Shown: positions 16,959-26,275 of the stretch, piece by piece
Layout of the letters: the number at the start of each line of letters is the position of its first letter
Numbering within the stretch: the stretch's first letter is position 1
From: an uncultured Flavobacteriaceae bacterium
GTDB taxonomy: Bacteria > Bacteroidota > Bacteroidia > Flavobacteriales > Flavobacteriaceae
Direction: 5' to 3'
Assembly (NCBI GenBank): GCA_947501845.1
Contig: CANMXP010000028.1
Span: 1 to 50,714, forward strand
DNA length: 50,714 nt
The notes under the pieces: generated by a model
Told to the model about the DNA's origin: nothing
What the model saw: only the letters and a program-made list of their open reading frames with translations
The model's database searches: none
Position numbers and translations under genes: made by a program

Positions 16959-19763
16959 ATGATAAAGTATAGAAAAAATATAGTATTGATATTTGCACTA
17001 TTTGTAATATCAAGCAGTTTTGCAGCAAAAACTAAGTACTGGTACGTTTCAACAGATCAGCAAACAACAGGAGTAGGATCAAAAGACAAACCATTTACAT
17101 CCTTAGAAGAGGCTCGTAATGCAATTCGCGAATACCGAAAAACGCATTCAAAAAAAGAGAGTCATATTGTAATTTTAGATGATGGACATTACCACTTATC
17201 ATCAACTTTTGTTCTCGAAAAAAAAGATGGTGGTATTGAGGGATATCCCGTGATTTATCGAGCTAAGAATAAAGAGAAGGTTTATATCTCAACAGCTCCA
17301 GTGTTGTCATCAAAAATATTCAGAAAAGCGAACAATAAAGAAGTGCCAAGATTGCACCCTAAGGCCATTGGAAATGTTTTGGTTGCAGAGTTGAGTGCCG
17401 ACTTGGTTAGTCAATTTGGTAATGGACAAGGCAATTACGGTGCTTTGGCATGGAATGAGCATATGCTACAATTAGCACAATGGCCTAATAGAGGGTATAA
17501 TCTTTTAGATAAGGTTGTCGATATTGGCCCCACACTTCGTTGGTTAAAAACGTCAGAGAAAGAAGCACCATATAGCTATGAAAAACCAACAGGAGGAAAA
17601 TTTACTATAAAGGAAGAAACAGATTTCTCTTTGTGGAAGGCTGAGTTAGAGCGCACTTGGGATATTCGTCAAGATGGTTATTTAAGTATCGATTGGGCCA
17701 AAGACCCAAATCAATTAGCAAGAGTTTCGGAAAATGGAGAAATTCAATTATTAGATGCCACACGCTATGGAGTTGGAGGTGTAAAATATACAAAAGGTTA
17801 CTCTAAAGATAATCCAAAGCCAAAGTTTTTAAAAAACAGAAGGTTGGTATTTTTAAACGTATTGTGTGAACTTGATATGCCAGGAGAATGGTATGTAGAT
17901 CGTTTAGAGAACAAATTATATTTATGGCCAGTTGATCAGGATATTGAAAATGCTACGATAGCCATTCCTAGTGGACCAAAAATGTTAGAATTAAAAAACA
18001 CAAACTATGTAAAAATTGAAGGAATTATTTTTGAAAATGGAGGAGAAAAAGTATTAAACATTGATGGAGGTAGCCATAATGAGATTGCTGGATGTACTTT
18101 TAGAAACTTACAAGGTATGGCAGCAACAGTAAATGGTACAAAAAATGGATTTCGAAGCTGTAACTTCTATAACATGAACACATGTTTAAGTATTACAGGA
18201 GGTGATTTTAAAACACTTGAAAAGTGTAATAATTATGTCGTTAATTGTGATTTTCATGACTTTAAATCTATGGGGTATGGAGCCATTAGTCTTGTAGGAT
18301 GTGGTATGACCTTTGAAAATAATATTGTACACCAGATAAGTTCTGGTATTTGGTATTCTGGCTTTTACATAGAATTTAGAAACAATGAATTTTTTGATGT
18401 AGGCTGGGGTATGGGCGATTGGAATATATTGTATCAAGGGGCAAATATTTGGTGTAATGGTAATATTATCGAGAACAACTTCTTCCATAACATGTTTGGA
18501 CATCCAGGAATTGCACATCCTATTATAGCAATAAGAAATGACGATGGAGGATCTGGTACTACATATAGAAGCAATGTTTTTTATAAAACAGGTAAAGGTA
18601 GTATAGTAACCATGGGACCAAGTTGTCACATTAAAGATAATATAGCTATTGATTGTGGAACCATTTGGAGGACAAACAAAAGGCCAATTACGCCTGAAGC
18701 CATTGAAAAAGAATATGAAGAAATAAGAGTAAACTTCGAGAGCGGAAAATTTCCCAGAGGGAATAAAGAAGATAGAATTTATAATGCAGAACAGGCTATA
18801 GGAAAAGAAGGTTGGAATAAAGAACCGTTTAAAAGTGCATTTCCTGATTTCGCAAAATACATGAAAGAAAACCCATTTGCACAAAGCTATAGCTCTATTG
18901 TGAATTCTTATAGTGATCAGGTAGATAAAGCATATCCTTATAATATTTTTTATATCCATGGCTCTTTTCAACTTACCGAAAGTGACGGAGGCATCCACCA
19001 CAAAAAGAAAATGGAGGTTGCCTTTCCAAAAAGTTTTAAATATAATGCGCCACGCAAAATATCTAAAACAGATTTTGTAGACTATAAATCATTGGATTTT
19101 ACGTTAAAACCTGAATTTGAAACCTTCTCAGATTTTAAAGCCTGTGATATGAGTAAGATAGGTTTATACAAAGATGCATACAGAACCAATCCACCAAGTT
19201 CCAAAGCATACAGAAGTGCATTGTATGAAAAGAATAGGTTTCGCCTGTCTGAAGCTACAGGGCTTGGTTATCCTAAAGATGCTTACAAGTTATACCCAAT
19301 ACAAAGCTGGATGGAGGAAGAACCTATAGGGCAAACAGCATATCCATTTTTAAGTGGTATAGATGATATAGGTTGGGTTGCAGATAAAGGACCTCGAAGA
19401 GATAGTAATTACAGAGGGGGAACTATAACCATAGCTAATAAAAAATACGATTACGGAATTACCTTAAAACCTAATAAAGATAAGGGACAAAGCGAAATTG
19501 TTTTCGACTTATCCGAATTCCCTAAAATAAAAGGTCTAAAGGCAACCATAGGGATAGATGACAACTATGGTAAAGGAAGTAGTTCATTTATTGTCATGGC
19601 TAAAAAAGGAGGCGAATGGAGAGAACTGTATAAAAGTGAAGAAATTTCTAAAGGAGAAGAAGCTAAAGATATAAAAGTAGCATTAAAGGGTTATAATACT
19701 CTAAAACTAATAGGAAAAGGAAAGGCCGTAGCAATATGGGCAAATGCTGCATTTACAGAATAA
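16959..19763 (+). CDS. GH141-like parallel beta-helix glycosidase with C-terminal NPCBM-like domain
   Basis: The 934-residue exported protein has a signal peptide (about 1-22, SSFAA). It opens with the pattern of GH141-type helix enzymes: YWYVSTDQQTTGVGSKDKPF, then SLEEARNAIREYRK and GHYHLSSTFVL. A domain inserted around 120-330 holds LAWNEHMLQLAQWPNRGYN and CELDMPGEWYVDRLENKLYLWP, shared with the paralogue at 23297 (CELDEPGEWYFDPSDSRLYIWP). Helix rungs (about 340-600) follow. The last 140 residues (GWVADKGPRRDSNYRGG, IANKKYDYGITLKPN, IGIDDNYG) match an NPCBM carbohydrate-binding module. Characterised GH141 members are alpha-L-fucosidases or xylanases. Fucose is favoured here by context. The 39-bp gap to GH28 suggests one operon. 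Confidence 0.75.
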   Translation: MIKYRKNIVLIFALFVISSSFAAKTKYWYVSTDQQTTGVGSKDKPFTSLEEARNAIREYRKTHSKKESHIVILDDGHYHLSSTFVLEKKDGGIEGYPVIYRAKNKEKVYISTAPVLSSKIFRKANNKEVPRLHPKAIGNVLVAELSADLVSQFGNGQGNYGALAWNEHMLQLAQWPNRGYNLLDKVVDIGPTLRWLKTSEKEAPYSYEKPTGGKFTIKEETDFSLWKAELERTWDIRQDGYLSIDWAKDPNQLARVSENGEIQLLDATRYGVGGVKYTKGYSKDNPKPKFLKNRRLVFLNVLCELDMPGEWYVDRLENKLYLWPVDQDIENATIAIPSGPKMLELKNTNYVKIEGIIFENGGEKVLNIDGGSHNEIAGCTFRNLQGMAATVNGTKNGFRSCNFYNMNTCLSITGGDFKTLEKCNNYVVNCDFHDFKSMGYGAISLVGCGMTFENNIVHQISSGIWYSGFYIEFRNNEFFDVGWGMGDWNILYQGANIWCNGNIIENNFFHNMFGHPGIAHPIIAIRNDDGGSGTTYRSNVFYKTGKGSIVTMGPSCHIKDNIAIDCGTIWRTNKRPITPEAIEKEYEEIRVNFESGKFPRGNKEDRIYNAEQAIGKEGWNKEPFKSAFPDFAKYMKENPFAQSYSSIVNSYSDQVDKAYPYNIFYIHGSFQLTESDGGIHHKKKMEVAFPKSFKYNAPRKISKTDFVDYKSLDFTLKPEFETFSDFKACDMSKIGLYKDAYRTNPPSSKAYRSALYEKNRFRLSEATGLGYPKDAYKLYPIQSWMEEEPIGQTAYPFLSGIDDIGWVADKGPRRDSNYRGGTITIANKKYDYGITLKPNKDKGQSEIVFDLSEFPKIKGLKATIGIDDNYGKGSSSFIVMAKKGGEWRELYKSEEISKGEEAKDIKVALKGYNTLKLIGKGKAVAIWANAAFTE

Positions 19764-19802
19764 TAAACAGTATTAAGTAATATATAAATAAAAGATATAA
19801 AT

Positions 19803-21269
19803 ATGCTCACAAAACTAAATATTGCAATCATCTTGTTAATTACAAGTTTTTCATGTCAATCACAGATTTTAGAAATGTCTGTTTTAGACCATGGTGCTGT
19901 AAACGATGGTAAAACACTTACTACCAAAGCCATTCAAAAGACTATTGATAAAGTAAGTGAGAAAGGTGGAGGTATAGTAAAAGTGCCAAAAGGTGTCTAT
20001 TTAAGTGGTACCATTCTTTTAAAAGATAACGTAACGCTCCATTTAGATAAAGGAGCAGAAATTATAGGCAGTCACTATTTAAAAGATTATTATAATATAG
20101 ATCCATTTACTGATGCCGTTGGTCAACAAAGAGGGAATTGTTTGGTAGGAGCGAAGGACGCGAAGAATATTGCCATAACAGGTGAAGGTGTTATAAATGG
20201 CAGGGGTGAACGTATGATTTTTGGTAAAGGAGAACGTAGCAAAAGGCCTTTTTTAGTTCGTATAGTTGGTTGCTCTAATGTTGAGATAAAAGATGTTGTG
20301 GTACGTAATTCTGCGGCTTGGACCATTCATTTATTTCAATCGAAAAAAGTGACAATCGATGGGATACGCCTGCTGTCTCAATCAGAACAAAATGGAGACG
20401 GTATAGATATCGATTCTTCAGAAGATGTTGTTATTACAAATTGCGATATCAATGCACATGATGATGCTATTTGTTTTAAAAGCACCAGTCCGATACCAAC
20501 CAAAAATTGTAAAGTGTCAGATTGTTTATTATCCAGTAGCTGGGGAGCGATTAAGTTTGGAACAGAATCTATGGGCAATTTTGAAAATATAGAAGTGTCT
20601 AATTGCTATATCTATGATACTAAGGGAGGTGGGATAAAAATATTAAGTGCAGATGGGGCCAATGTTAAAAATATTAATATCCATGATCTTGAAATGAATG
20701 ATGTAGAAATGCCAATTTTTATCCGTTTAGGTAGTAGGCTTCGTACGTATCGAGATGCTAAAAAGCAATCTGTAGGTTCTATGGATGGTATTAAAATAAG
20801 TAATATTAAAATTCATGGAAAAAGGTATAAGGAATGGCGTATGGAACCAGCTTCTACCATTTTTATAACAGGTATACCAGAAGCAAAAATTAAAAACGTA
20901 ATTATTGAGAACATTGACGCAAAAATGTATTTTGCCGGTACCGCAGATTTGATTAATAAAGTTGTTCCAGAAAATGAAAGGAAGTACCCTGAATATTTAA
21001 AGTTTGGTGTACTACCAGCATATGGAGTATATATTCGTCATGCTGAAAATATTCAAATCAAGAATTTCAAAATAAATACAGTACAACAAGAACAGAGACA
21101 TCTTATAAAGATAGATGCTGTAAAAGGGGTTAAACTAGATGGGATATCTACCGAAAAGGATGAAGGTGCAGTGACGCCTATTTCTATTGTTAATTCTTCA
21201 GATACAGTTATTGAAAATGTAAATATTAGTGGAAGTGATTCTAACAATCATATCCAATATGATAAATAA
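19803..21269 (+). CDS. GH28-like polygalacturonase-fold hydrolase
   Basis: The 488-residue exported protein (signal about 1-20) opens with MSVLDHGAVNDGKTLTTKAIQKTID, the usual GH28 start, then GGGIVKVPKGVYLSGTI. Catalytic Asp positions are kept: Asp199 in QNGDGIDIDSS and Asp220/Asp221 in NAHDDAICFKS. The GHG motif that carries the active-site His in pectin-active members is replaced by SWGAIKFG (Ser246-Trp247), and the RIK motif has no clear match near GGGIKIL. That points to a non-pectin substrate, as in several Bacteroidota GH28 branches. No sulfate- or uronate-specific residues can be named. It ends 58 bp before the likely sulfatase start at 21328. Confidence 0.85.
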   Translation: MLTKLNIAIILLITSFSCQSQILEMSVLDHGAVNDGKTLTTKAIQKTIDKVSEKGGGIVKVPKGVYLSGTILLKDNVTLHLDKGAEIIGSHYLKDYYNIDPFTDAVGQQRGNCLVGAKDAKNIAITGEGVINGRGERMIFGKGERSKRPFLVRIVGCSNVEIKDVVVRNSAAWTIHLFQSKKVTIDGIRLLSQSEQNGDGIDIDSSEDVVITNCDINAHDDAICFKSTSPIPTKNCKVSDCLLSSSWGAIKFGTESMGNFENIEVSNCYIYDTKGGGIKILSADGANVKNINIHDLEMNDVEMPIFIRLGSRLRTYRDAKKQSVGSMDGIKISNIKIHGKRYKEWRMEPASTIFITGIPEAKIKNVIIENIDAKMYFAGTADLINKVVPENERKYPEYLKFGVLPAYGVYIRHAENIQIKNFKINTVQQEQRHLIKIDAVKGVKLDGISTEKDEGAVTPISIVNSSDTVIENVNISGSDSNNHIQYDK

Positions 21270-21327
21270 TAGGCAAAAAAGGTACAGATTGTTTAAAATA
21301 ACCATGAATATCAAAGACTTATTAGAA

Positions 21328-22905
21328 ATGAAAAATTTCAAAGCCATGGTTATGGTCTTAATAATGATGTGTTGCATAGCAATTCCAAATAAGGGCATAG
21401 CTCAGAAAAAACAAAAAAAGAAGAATGTATTAGTGATTTATACAGATGACCATCGATATACTGGAGTACATGCTTTGGGTAACCAGCAAGTAAAAACACC
21501 TCATATAGATCGTTTGGCAGAAGAAGGTATTCGATTTAATAAAACATACTTGATGGGGGCAATTACTGGAGCTACCTGTGTACCTAGCCGTGCTATGTTA
21601 CTTACGGGTAGAAATATGTTTAGTTTAAAGGGAGAGGGAAGGCATATTCCTAAGGTGCATACAACTATGGGAGAAACTTTTCAAAAAGCAGGATACAATA
21701 CACATATAGTAGGCAAGTGGCATCAGGATATTGCTTCTCTAAGCAGATCTTTTGATTCTGGATCTACTATAATGAGTTTAGGTGTTTATCTTCAAGATCA
21801 TTTTAGAATGCCTATGTGGGACTGGGATAAAACAGGTGAGTTTCCTAAAGATAAAGCCTACCTTTTAGAATATAATAAAAAAGGGAAAATAATAAAAAGA
21901 ACCATTAATAAGCAAGATAAAAGAGGTCAGATAGGAAATGAAAAGTTAGCCCCTCATTCTTCTGAGGTTTTTGCAAATAGCGCAAGTAAGTTTATAAAGC
22001 AATATCATAAAAAGGATCCGTTTTTTATGTATTTAGCTTTTCATGCTCCCCACGATCCACGACAGGCACCTCAAAAATATAAGGATATGTATCCCGTTAA
22101 AGATGTTGAGCTAACACCATCTTATATGACCCAGCATCCATTTGATAATGGACATCTTTATATTAGAGATGAACGTTTGGCGGCTTTTCCTAGAACCAAA
22201 ACCGTTGCACAGGAACAATTAGCATCCTATTATGCAATAATAACCCATTTAGATGACCAAATAGGGAAAGTTATTCAGGCTTTAAAGGATAGTAATCAAT
22301 ACGAAAATACAATAATAGTATTGGCTGGTGATAGCGGTTTAGCAGTAGGTAATCATGGGTTGATGGGTAAACAAAATCTATATGATGAAGATGGTATTCA
22401 TGTGCCATTTATTATTTCTGGAGGTATTGAAGAAAAAGGTGAGGAGGTTAATGCCTATAGTTATATTCATGATATTTTTCCAACAGTTTGTGATCTGGCA
22501 AATATAAAAATGCCAGAATCTGTTTTAGGTAAAAGTTTAAAACCAGTAATTAAAGGAGAAGCGAAAGCCATTCGTGATTATACATACCATGCTTACAGAC
22601 AGCATCAACGCGCCTATCGAAAAGGCGATTATAAATTAATTGAATTTGTAAAAGCACCTGAATATAATTCAAAGAAAAAGACAGAACAATTAACAGGTTC
22701 CAAAGTTACTTTGCTCTTTAATATAACCAAAGACCCATGGGAAACTCAAAACCTGTCATTTTTCCCTGAATACAAAAAAATAGTAACGCGTATGAAGGAG
22801 GAAATGAGGGAGAAAGCCATTCGACTAGGAGATAAAAAAGAAAATTTACAAGACTTATATATTCCCAGGTTGAGTTTAAAATATGATTTCTGGGATTATT
22901 ATTAA
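21328..22905 (+). CDS. S1-family sulfatase, exported
   Basis: This type I sulfatase hydrolyses sulfate esters by way of formylglycine. The maturation motif CVPSRAMLLTGR has its Cys at residue 84 from the chosen start. Metal ligands appear early (VIYTDDHR) and late (LAGDSGLAVGNHGLMGK), with FHAPHDPR in between. An open frame begins at 21229 inside GH28, but a proper signal sequence (MKNFKAMVMVLIMMCC to KGIAQ) starts at 21328, so I choose that. 21304 is an alternative. The protein is then 525 residues, normal for the family. The substrate is not readable, and neighbours suggest sulfated fucose or galactose residues. A 120-bp piece of this gene (21773-21892) recurs in the pseudogene at 26275. 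Confidence 0.9.
   Translation: MKNFKAMVMVLIMMCCIAIPNKGIAQKKQKKKNVLVIYTDDHRYTGVHALGNQQVKTPHIDRLAEEGIRFNKTYLMGAITGATCVPSRAMLLTGRNMFSLKGEGRHIPKVHTTMGETFQKAGYNTHIVGKWHQDIASLSRSFDSGSTIMSLGVYLQDHFRMPMWDWDKTGEFPKDKAYLLEYNKKGKIIKRTINKQDKRGQIGNEKLAPHSSEVFANSASKFIKQYHKKDPFFMYLAFHAPHDPRQAPQKYKDMYPVKDVELTPSYMTQHPFDNGHLYIRDERLAAFPRTKTVAQEQLASYYAIITHLDDQIGKVIQALKDSNQYENTIIVLAGDSGLAVGNHGLMGKQNLYDEDGIHVPFIISGGIEEKGEEVNAYSYIHDIFPTVCDLANIKMPESVLGKSLKPVIKGEAKAIRDYTYHAYRQHQRAYRKGDYKLIEFVKAPEYNSKKKTEQLTGSKVTLLFNITKDPWETQNLSFFPEYKKIVTRMKEEMREKAIRLGDKKENLQDLYIPRLSLKYDFWDYY
21773..21892 (+). repeat. Direct repeat copy 1 (inside intact sulfatase), matches 26303-26422
   Basis: Base-by-base comparison with 26303-26422 gives 5 differences in 120 positions. 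They are at 21822, 21840, 21858, 21870 and 21886. The first four are third-codon-position changes that leave the protein unchanged, and the fifth changes Lys to Glu. The encoded segment runs from SLGVYLQDHF to EYNKKG. Confidence 0.9.
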
Positions 22906-23006
22906 CCCAGAGTTATATGGTTTTTATAATAAATCAAGAAATAGGGGGAATCAAATTTTGTGTATGGCCAGAAATATAATATAAGTACTATATATGTGAA
23001 AGAATA

Positions 23007-23150
23007 ATGTGTTTTTTATCATTATCAGTTATTATTTATTTCACTTGATATAAAACGCAAAAAGAAAACATAAAGTCATCAAATATTATATATATCGTGA
23101 CTGATGATCATTCGGCAGGTGCTACAGCTATTTATGACTTGTTTGATTAA
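23007..23150 (+). pseudogene. Relic of a sulfatase N-terminus (lipoprotein signal with internal TGA)
   Basis: Starting at ATG 23007 the frame reads a short hydrophobic signal (MCFLSLSVIIYFT). TGA follows at 23046-23048, then YKTQKENIKSSNIIYIVTDD and HSAGATAIYDLFD before TAA 23148-23150. NIIYIVTDDHSAGA is the first strand and metal-binding DD of S1 sulfatases. The TGA falls exactly where a lipobox Cys (TGT or TGC) would be expected, so one base change probably killed lipidation and translation. No formylglycine motif follows before the beta-helix gene at 23297, so most of the gene is gone. The surrounding 22906-23296 otherwise shows no gene. Confidence 0.7.
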
Positions 23151-23296
23151 TTTACACCCATAATCTGGCTTTTATGAACTCATATAGAATAGAAGTTTGC
23201 TTTAAGTTCGCTTTTATATAGTTAAAGTGCCTTGAATTTAAGGTTGTTAATCTTATATAGAAAAGTTTATATATTCTATATATTTCAAAAAAAGTT

Positions 23297-26275
23297 ATGG
23301 ATATTTTAAAAAATGTACAAAAGTATTTTATGTGCTGTTGTTTAATGAGTTGCTTTTTGATGAACTCTCAAACAGAGCTGTACATAGCAACCAATGGAAA
23401 CGATGCCAACGATGGTTCCATCGATAACCCATTGGCAACATTAATTGGAGCCAGAGACAAATCTAGAAGCACAGGGATAAAAACAATTTACATACGAGGA
23501 GGACGCTATAGTTTTGATACCACTTGTACACTGGACTCTCAAGATTCAGGCGTGACATTCAGTGGTTATCAGGATGAGAAGGTGATTATGGACGGCAGTA
23601 AGCTTATAGATGCAGATCAATTTAGGTTAGTAAACAATGGAGGTTTATTGGCAAAATTGCATAATAAAGCCCAGGGAAAAGTGTATTCGAAATTAATAAC
23701 AGATAGTGATTTAAAGGAGCTTTTAGGCAAACCTACAGCACAACTTTCTATGAACGATAAAATGGCAACAGTGGCTAGGTTTCCTAATATAGGTTTTGCT
23801 CACATAAATACAGGTACCGCTTCGGGGGAAGTTGTTGATGTAGAGGGTACTGATGCTGATCCAAAAGGAGCTTCTTTTAAGTTGCGAGAGGCTATAGATG
23901 CTGCAAAGTGGAGTGTAGAGATAAGCAGGGTTAAGAGAATGCATGTTAAAGGCTATATCTCTGCAGATTGGCTCAAAGAAACTCACGCAGTGAGTATGGT
24001 TGAGGCAGATGGTACAATTAAACTTCGAGATGGCTCTCAATATGGTATAAAGGAAGGAGCGGCACATGCAAATCGTTTGCTTTTTTATCACCTTTTATGC
24101 GAACTTGATGAGCCAGGCGAGTGGTATTTTGATCCTAGCGATTCCCGTTTGTATATATGGCCCAATGAACCTCTTACAGACAATAGCACTATTGGTGTTT
24201 GGGCAGGGCCTCAATGTTTTACCATTAACAATGGTCAAAGTATTCAAATTAAAAAAATGACGATTCAAAATTTAGGATCAGGAAAAAACGGAGGCGCAGC
24301 AATAAATGTTTTTGGATCAAGTAAAGATGTATTAGTAGCAGGTGTTACCTTTAGGTATATTTCGGAGCCAATATTGTCTTTGAATTTTATGAATGATGTT
24401 AGGAACTGTAAAGCCTTGAGTTGCGATTTTTATGACGTCCCCAATAATATAAGACTTTATGGAGGAGGGGTTACATCTACATCTGTTGAATATGGAAACA
24501 ATACAGTCGAAAATTGTCATTTTACTCAAATATATTCTAAGGATTTTTATGGAAAAGCTTGTGGTATAAGAGGAGCAGGCAATGTTTTTAGGAATAATTT
24601 AATTCATAATATGAATGGACAACCTGTTACTCATACAGGGGTAGATCACATTCTAGAACTTAACGAGGCGTTTAATACCAATGTAGAAGAAGGTGATGGA
24701 GGTGTGTTTTATACAGGTGCTAAATTATGGTCATTTGGAAATAAAGTTAGATACAATTTTATACACCATATTATGGGAATACCAGGTTTATTGGGTAAAG
24801 GTAGTATTCATATAGATGACGTAGATGCAGGAGATGAGATTTATGGAAATGTTATATATAAAGGAGGTTCCGCGGGTGTGAAAATGAACAAAGCAGGTGG
24901 ACATTCTATTAGAGAGAACATCTTTTTAGAATGTTTTATTGGAATTAGAAATAATAATAATAGTGTTGCTCAAGTATATAGTGATGCTATGGATTATCTG
25001 ACATCAGATCCAACCAATACAATCAAGGCAAACTATATGGGTAGACTACTACAACAAGTAGGTGTCTCTGGGTGGCAGTCAGGATTGACCGCAGATAATT
25101 GGCCAGATAGAGTTGAAGGTTTTTGGTATTCAAGATACCCTAAGCTGCGAGATCTATTAGATGGTTTAAATGCCAATGATATTTTAGGACCATTTGCTAC
25201 AGATTATACGGATAATTTGTTTTATGGGTCTCTAAAAAATAACTTTTATGCACCTAGTAATTTAGAAACAATTTCAGGAAGTCGGGATATCACTTTAGAT
25301 ATTTTTGAAAATACAGATGCATTAAATTTTAAGTTTAAAACACCGCAGCCAAGTTATGTACCCGATATTCCTTTTGATGACATAGGATTGTATGCTGATG
25401 AATATAGATGTGCATTACCAGACAAAAATGCATACCGCCAGAAAATAAAACAACGTTTTGAAGGACAGATTTGTCATGATAATTCGTTAGGATATAATTT
25501 TGCTACTGTTAATGATGTTATATACTATAATTCAGGCAAACAGGTATATAAGCTGACGCCATGCTTGGGGGCTATTGAGGAACTAGGTGACGACAGTTAT
25601 GTAGTTAAGGCAACAGGTGAGACCTGTCCAGATAAAGACAACGGACAGGTAAAGATAACAGCAAAGACCAATGGTAGTTATGTGGCGAGTCTAAATGGTG
25701 GATCCGATATCAATTTTAGTAATGAATGGGTCATAGAAAATCTGGTTCCAGGACCATATAAGCTTTGCATCACCAATACGTCAAGCAATTCGGTACAGTG
25801 TTTTGGTTTCGATATAGAAGAAGGGACATTGGCAACAGGAAAGGCAAGTTCAGGAAAAGAGGGTGTAAATATAGAAATCACAGAAGGTACAGCGCCTTTC
25901 GATGTATCCGTAAACGGAGAGTGGGTTCTGCAGACCACGTCACAATCGTTTTCGGTAAATGCAAGTTATGGTGACGTAGTAGAAGTGACTACAAGTGTAA
26001 CCTGTGAAGGTAGTATCACGAAAACAATGGATGGAATAGTTAGTGTTTCTCCAAATCCAACAAACGGCGCATTTGAAATAGCCTTGTCTATGCCATTAAA
26101 GGAGGTTACAGTATCGGTATACAATGTCTATTCCCAGTTGGTCTCATCTAAGAGCTATTTGGTAAATAATGGAAAAATTCAATTGGATATAAACGATAAA
26201 CCAGCGGGTATTTATTTTGCAGCTATAGAATTAGGCAAGAATAAACCAGAGGTTTTAAAAATAATTAAGAAATAA
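23297..26275 (+). CDS. GH141-like parallel beta-helix protein with T9SS C-terminal sorting domain
   Basis: The 992-residue secreted protein has a signal peptide (about 1-25, ending MNSQ). It then shows LYIATNGNDANDGSIDNPLA and GARDKSRSTGIKTIYIRGG, the GH141-like opening. The inserted domain keeps CELDEPGEWYFDPSDSRLYIWP and the helix rungs include NTVENCHFTQIYS and GNKVRYNFIHHIMG. About 820-910 is a beta-sandwich linker. The last 80 residues (VSPNPTNGAFEIALSMP to EVLKIIKK) are a type A T9SS sorting domain, so the protein is secreted or bound to the surface, unlike its paralogue at 16959, which ends in an NPCBM-like module. The probable role is cleavage of a fucosylated or xylosylated chain at the cell surface. 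It lies between two sulfatase remnants. Confidence 0.75.
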   Translation: MDILKNVQKYFMCCCLMSCFLMNSQTELYIATNGNDANDGSIDNPLATLIGARDKSRSTGIKTIYIRGGRYSFDTTCTLDSQDSGVTFSGYQDEKVIMDGSKLIDADQFRLVNNGGLLAKLHNKAQGKVYSKLITDSDLKELLGKPTAQLSMNDKMATVARFPNIGFAHINTGTASGEVVDVEGTDADPKGASFKLREAIDAAKWSVEISRVKRMHVKGYISADWLKETHAVSMVEADGTIKLRDGSQYGIKEGAAHANRLLFYHLLCELDEPGEWYFDPSDSRLYIWPNEPLTDNSTIGVWAGPQCFTINNGQSIQIKKMTIQNLGSGKNGGAAINVFGSSKDVLVAGVTFRYISEPILSLNFMNDVRNCKALSCDFYDVPNNIRLYGGGVTSTSVEYGNNTVENCHFTQIYSKDFYGKACGIRGAGNVFRNNLIHNMNGQPVTHTGVDHILELNEAFNTNVEEGDGGVFYTGAKLWSFGNKVRYNFIHHIMGIPGLLGKGSIHIDDVDAGDEIYGNVIYKGGSAGVKMNKAGGHSIRENIFLECFIGIRNNNNSVAQVYSDAMDYLTSDPTNTIKANYMGRLLQQVGVSGWQSGLTADNWPDRVEGFWYSRYPKLRDLLDGLNANDILGPFATDYTDNLFYGSLKNNFYAPSNLETISGSRDITLDIFENTDALNFKFKTPQPSYVPDIPFDDIGLYADEYRCALPDKNAYRQKIKQRFEGQICHDNSLGYNFATVNDVIYYNSGKQVYKLTPCLGAIEELGDDSYVVKATGETCPDKDNGQVKITAKTNGSYVASLNGGSDINFSNEWVIENLVPGPYKLCITNTSSNSVQCFGFDIEEGTLATGKASSGKEGVNIEITEGTAPFDVSVNGEWVLQTTSQSFSVNASYGDVVEVTTSVTCEGSITKTMDGIVSVSPNPTNGAFEIALSMPLKEVTVSVYNVYSQLVSSKSYLVNNGKIQLDINDKPAGIYFAAIELGKNKPEVLKIIKK

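Noticed and set aside
18186-19001. 271-codon open frame on the minus strand
   Set aside because: It lies wholly inside the GH141-like gene at 16959, has an amino-acid make-up typical of an antisense shadow and no recognisable domain.
21229-21327. Upstream extension of the sulfatase frame into the GH28 gene
   Set aside because: It would precede a complete signal peptide starting at 21328 and overlap GH28 coding sequence. It is treated as open frame only.
22941-22946. ATAGGG in the gap after the sulfatase at 21328
   Set aside because: No TGTCT(T/A)A box lies 16 bp downstream, so it is not counted as an ECF-type promoter element.
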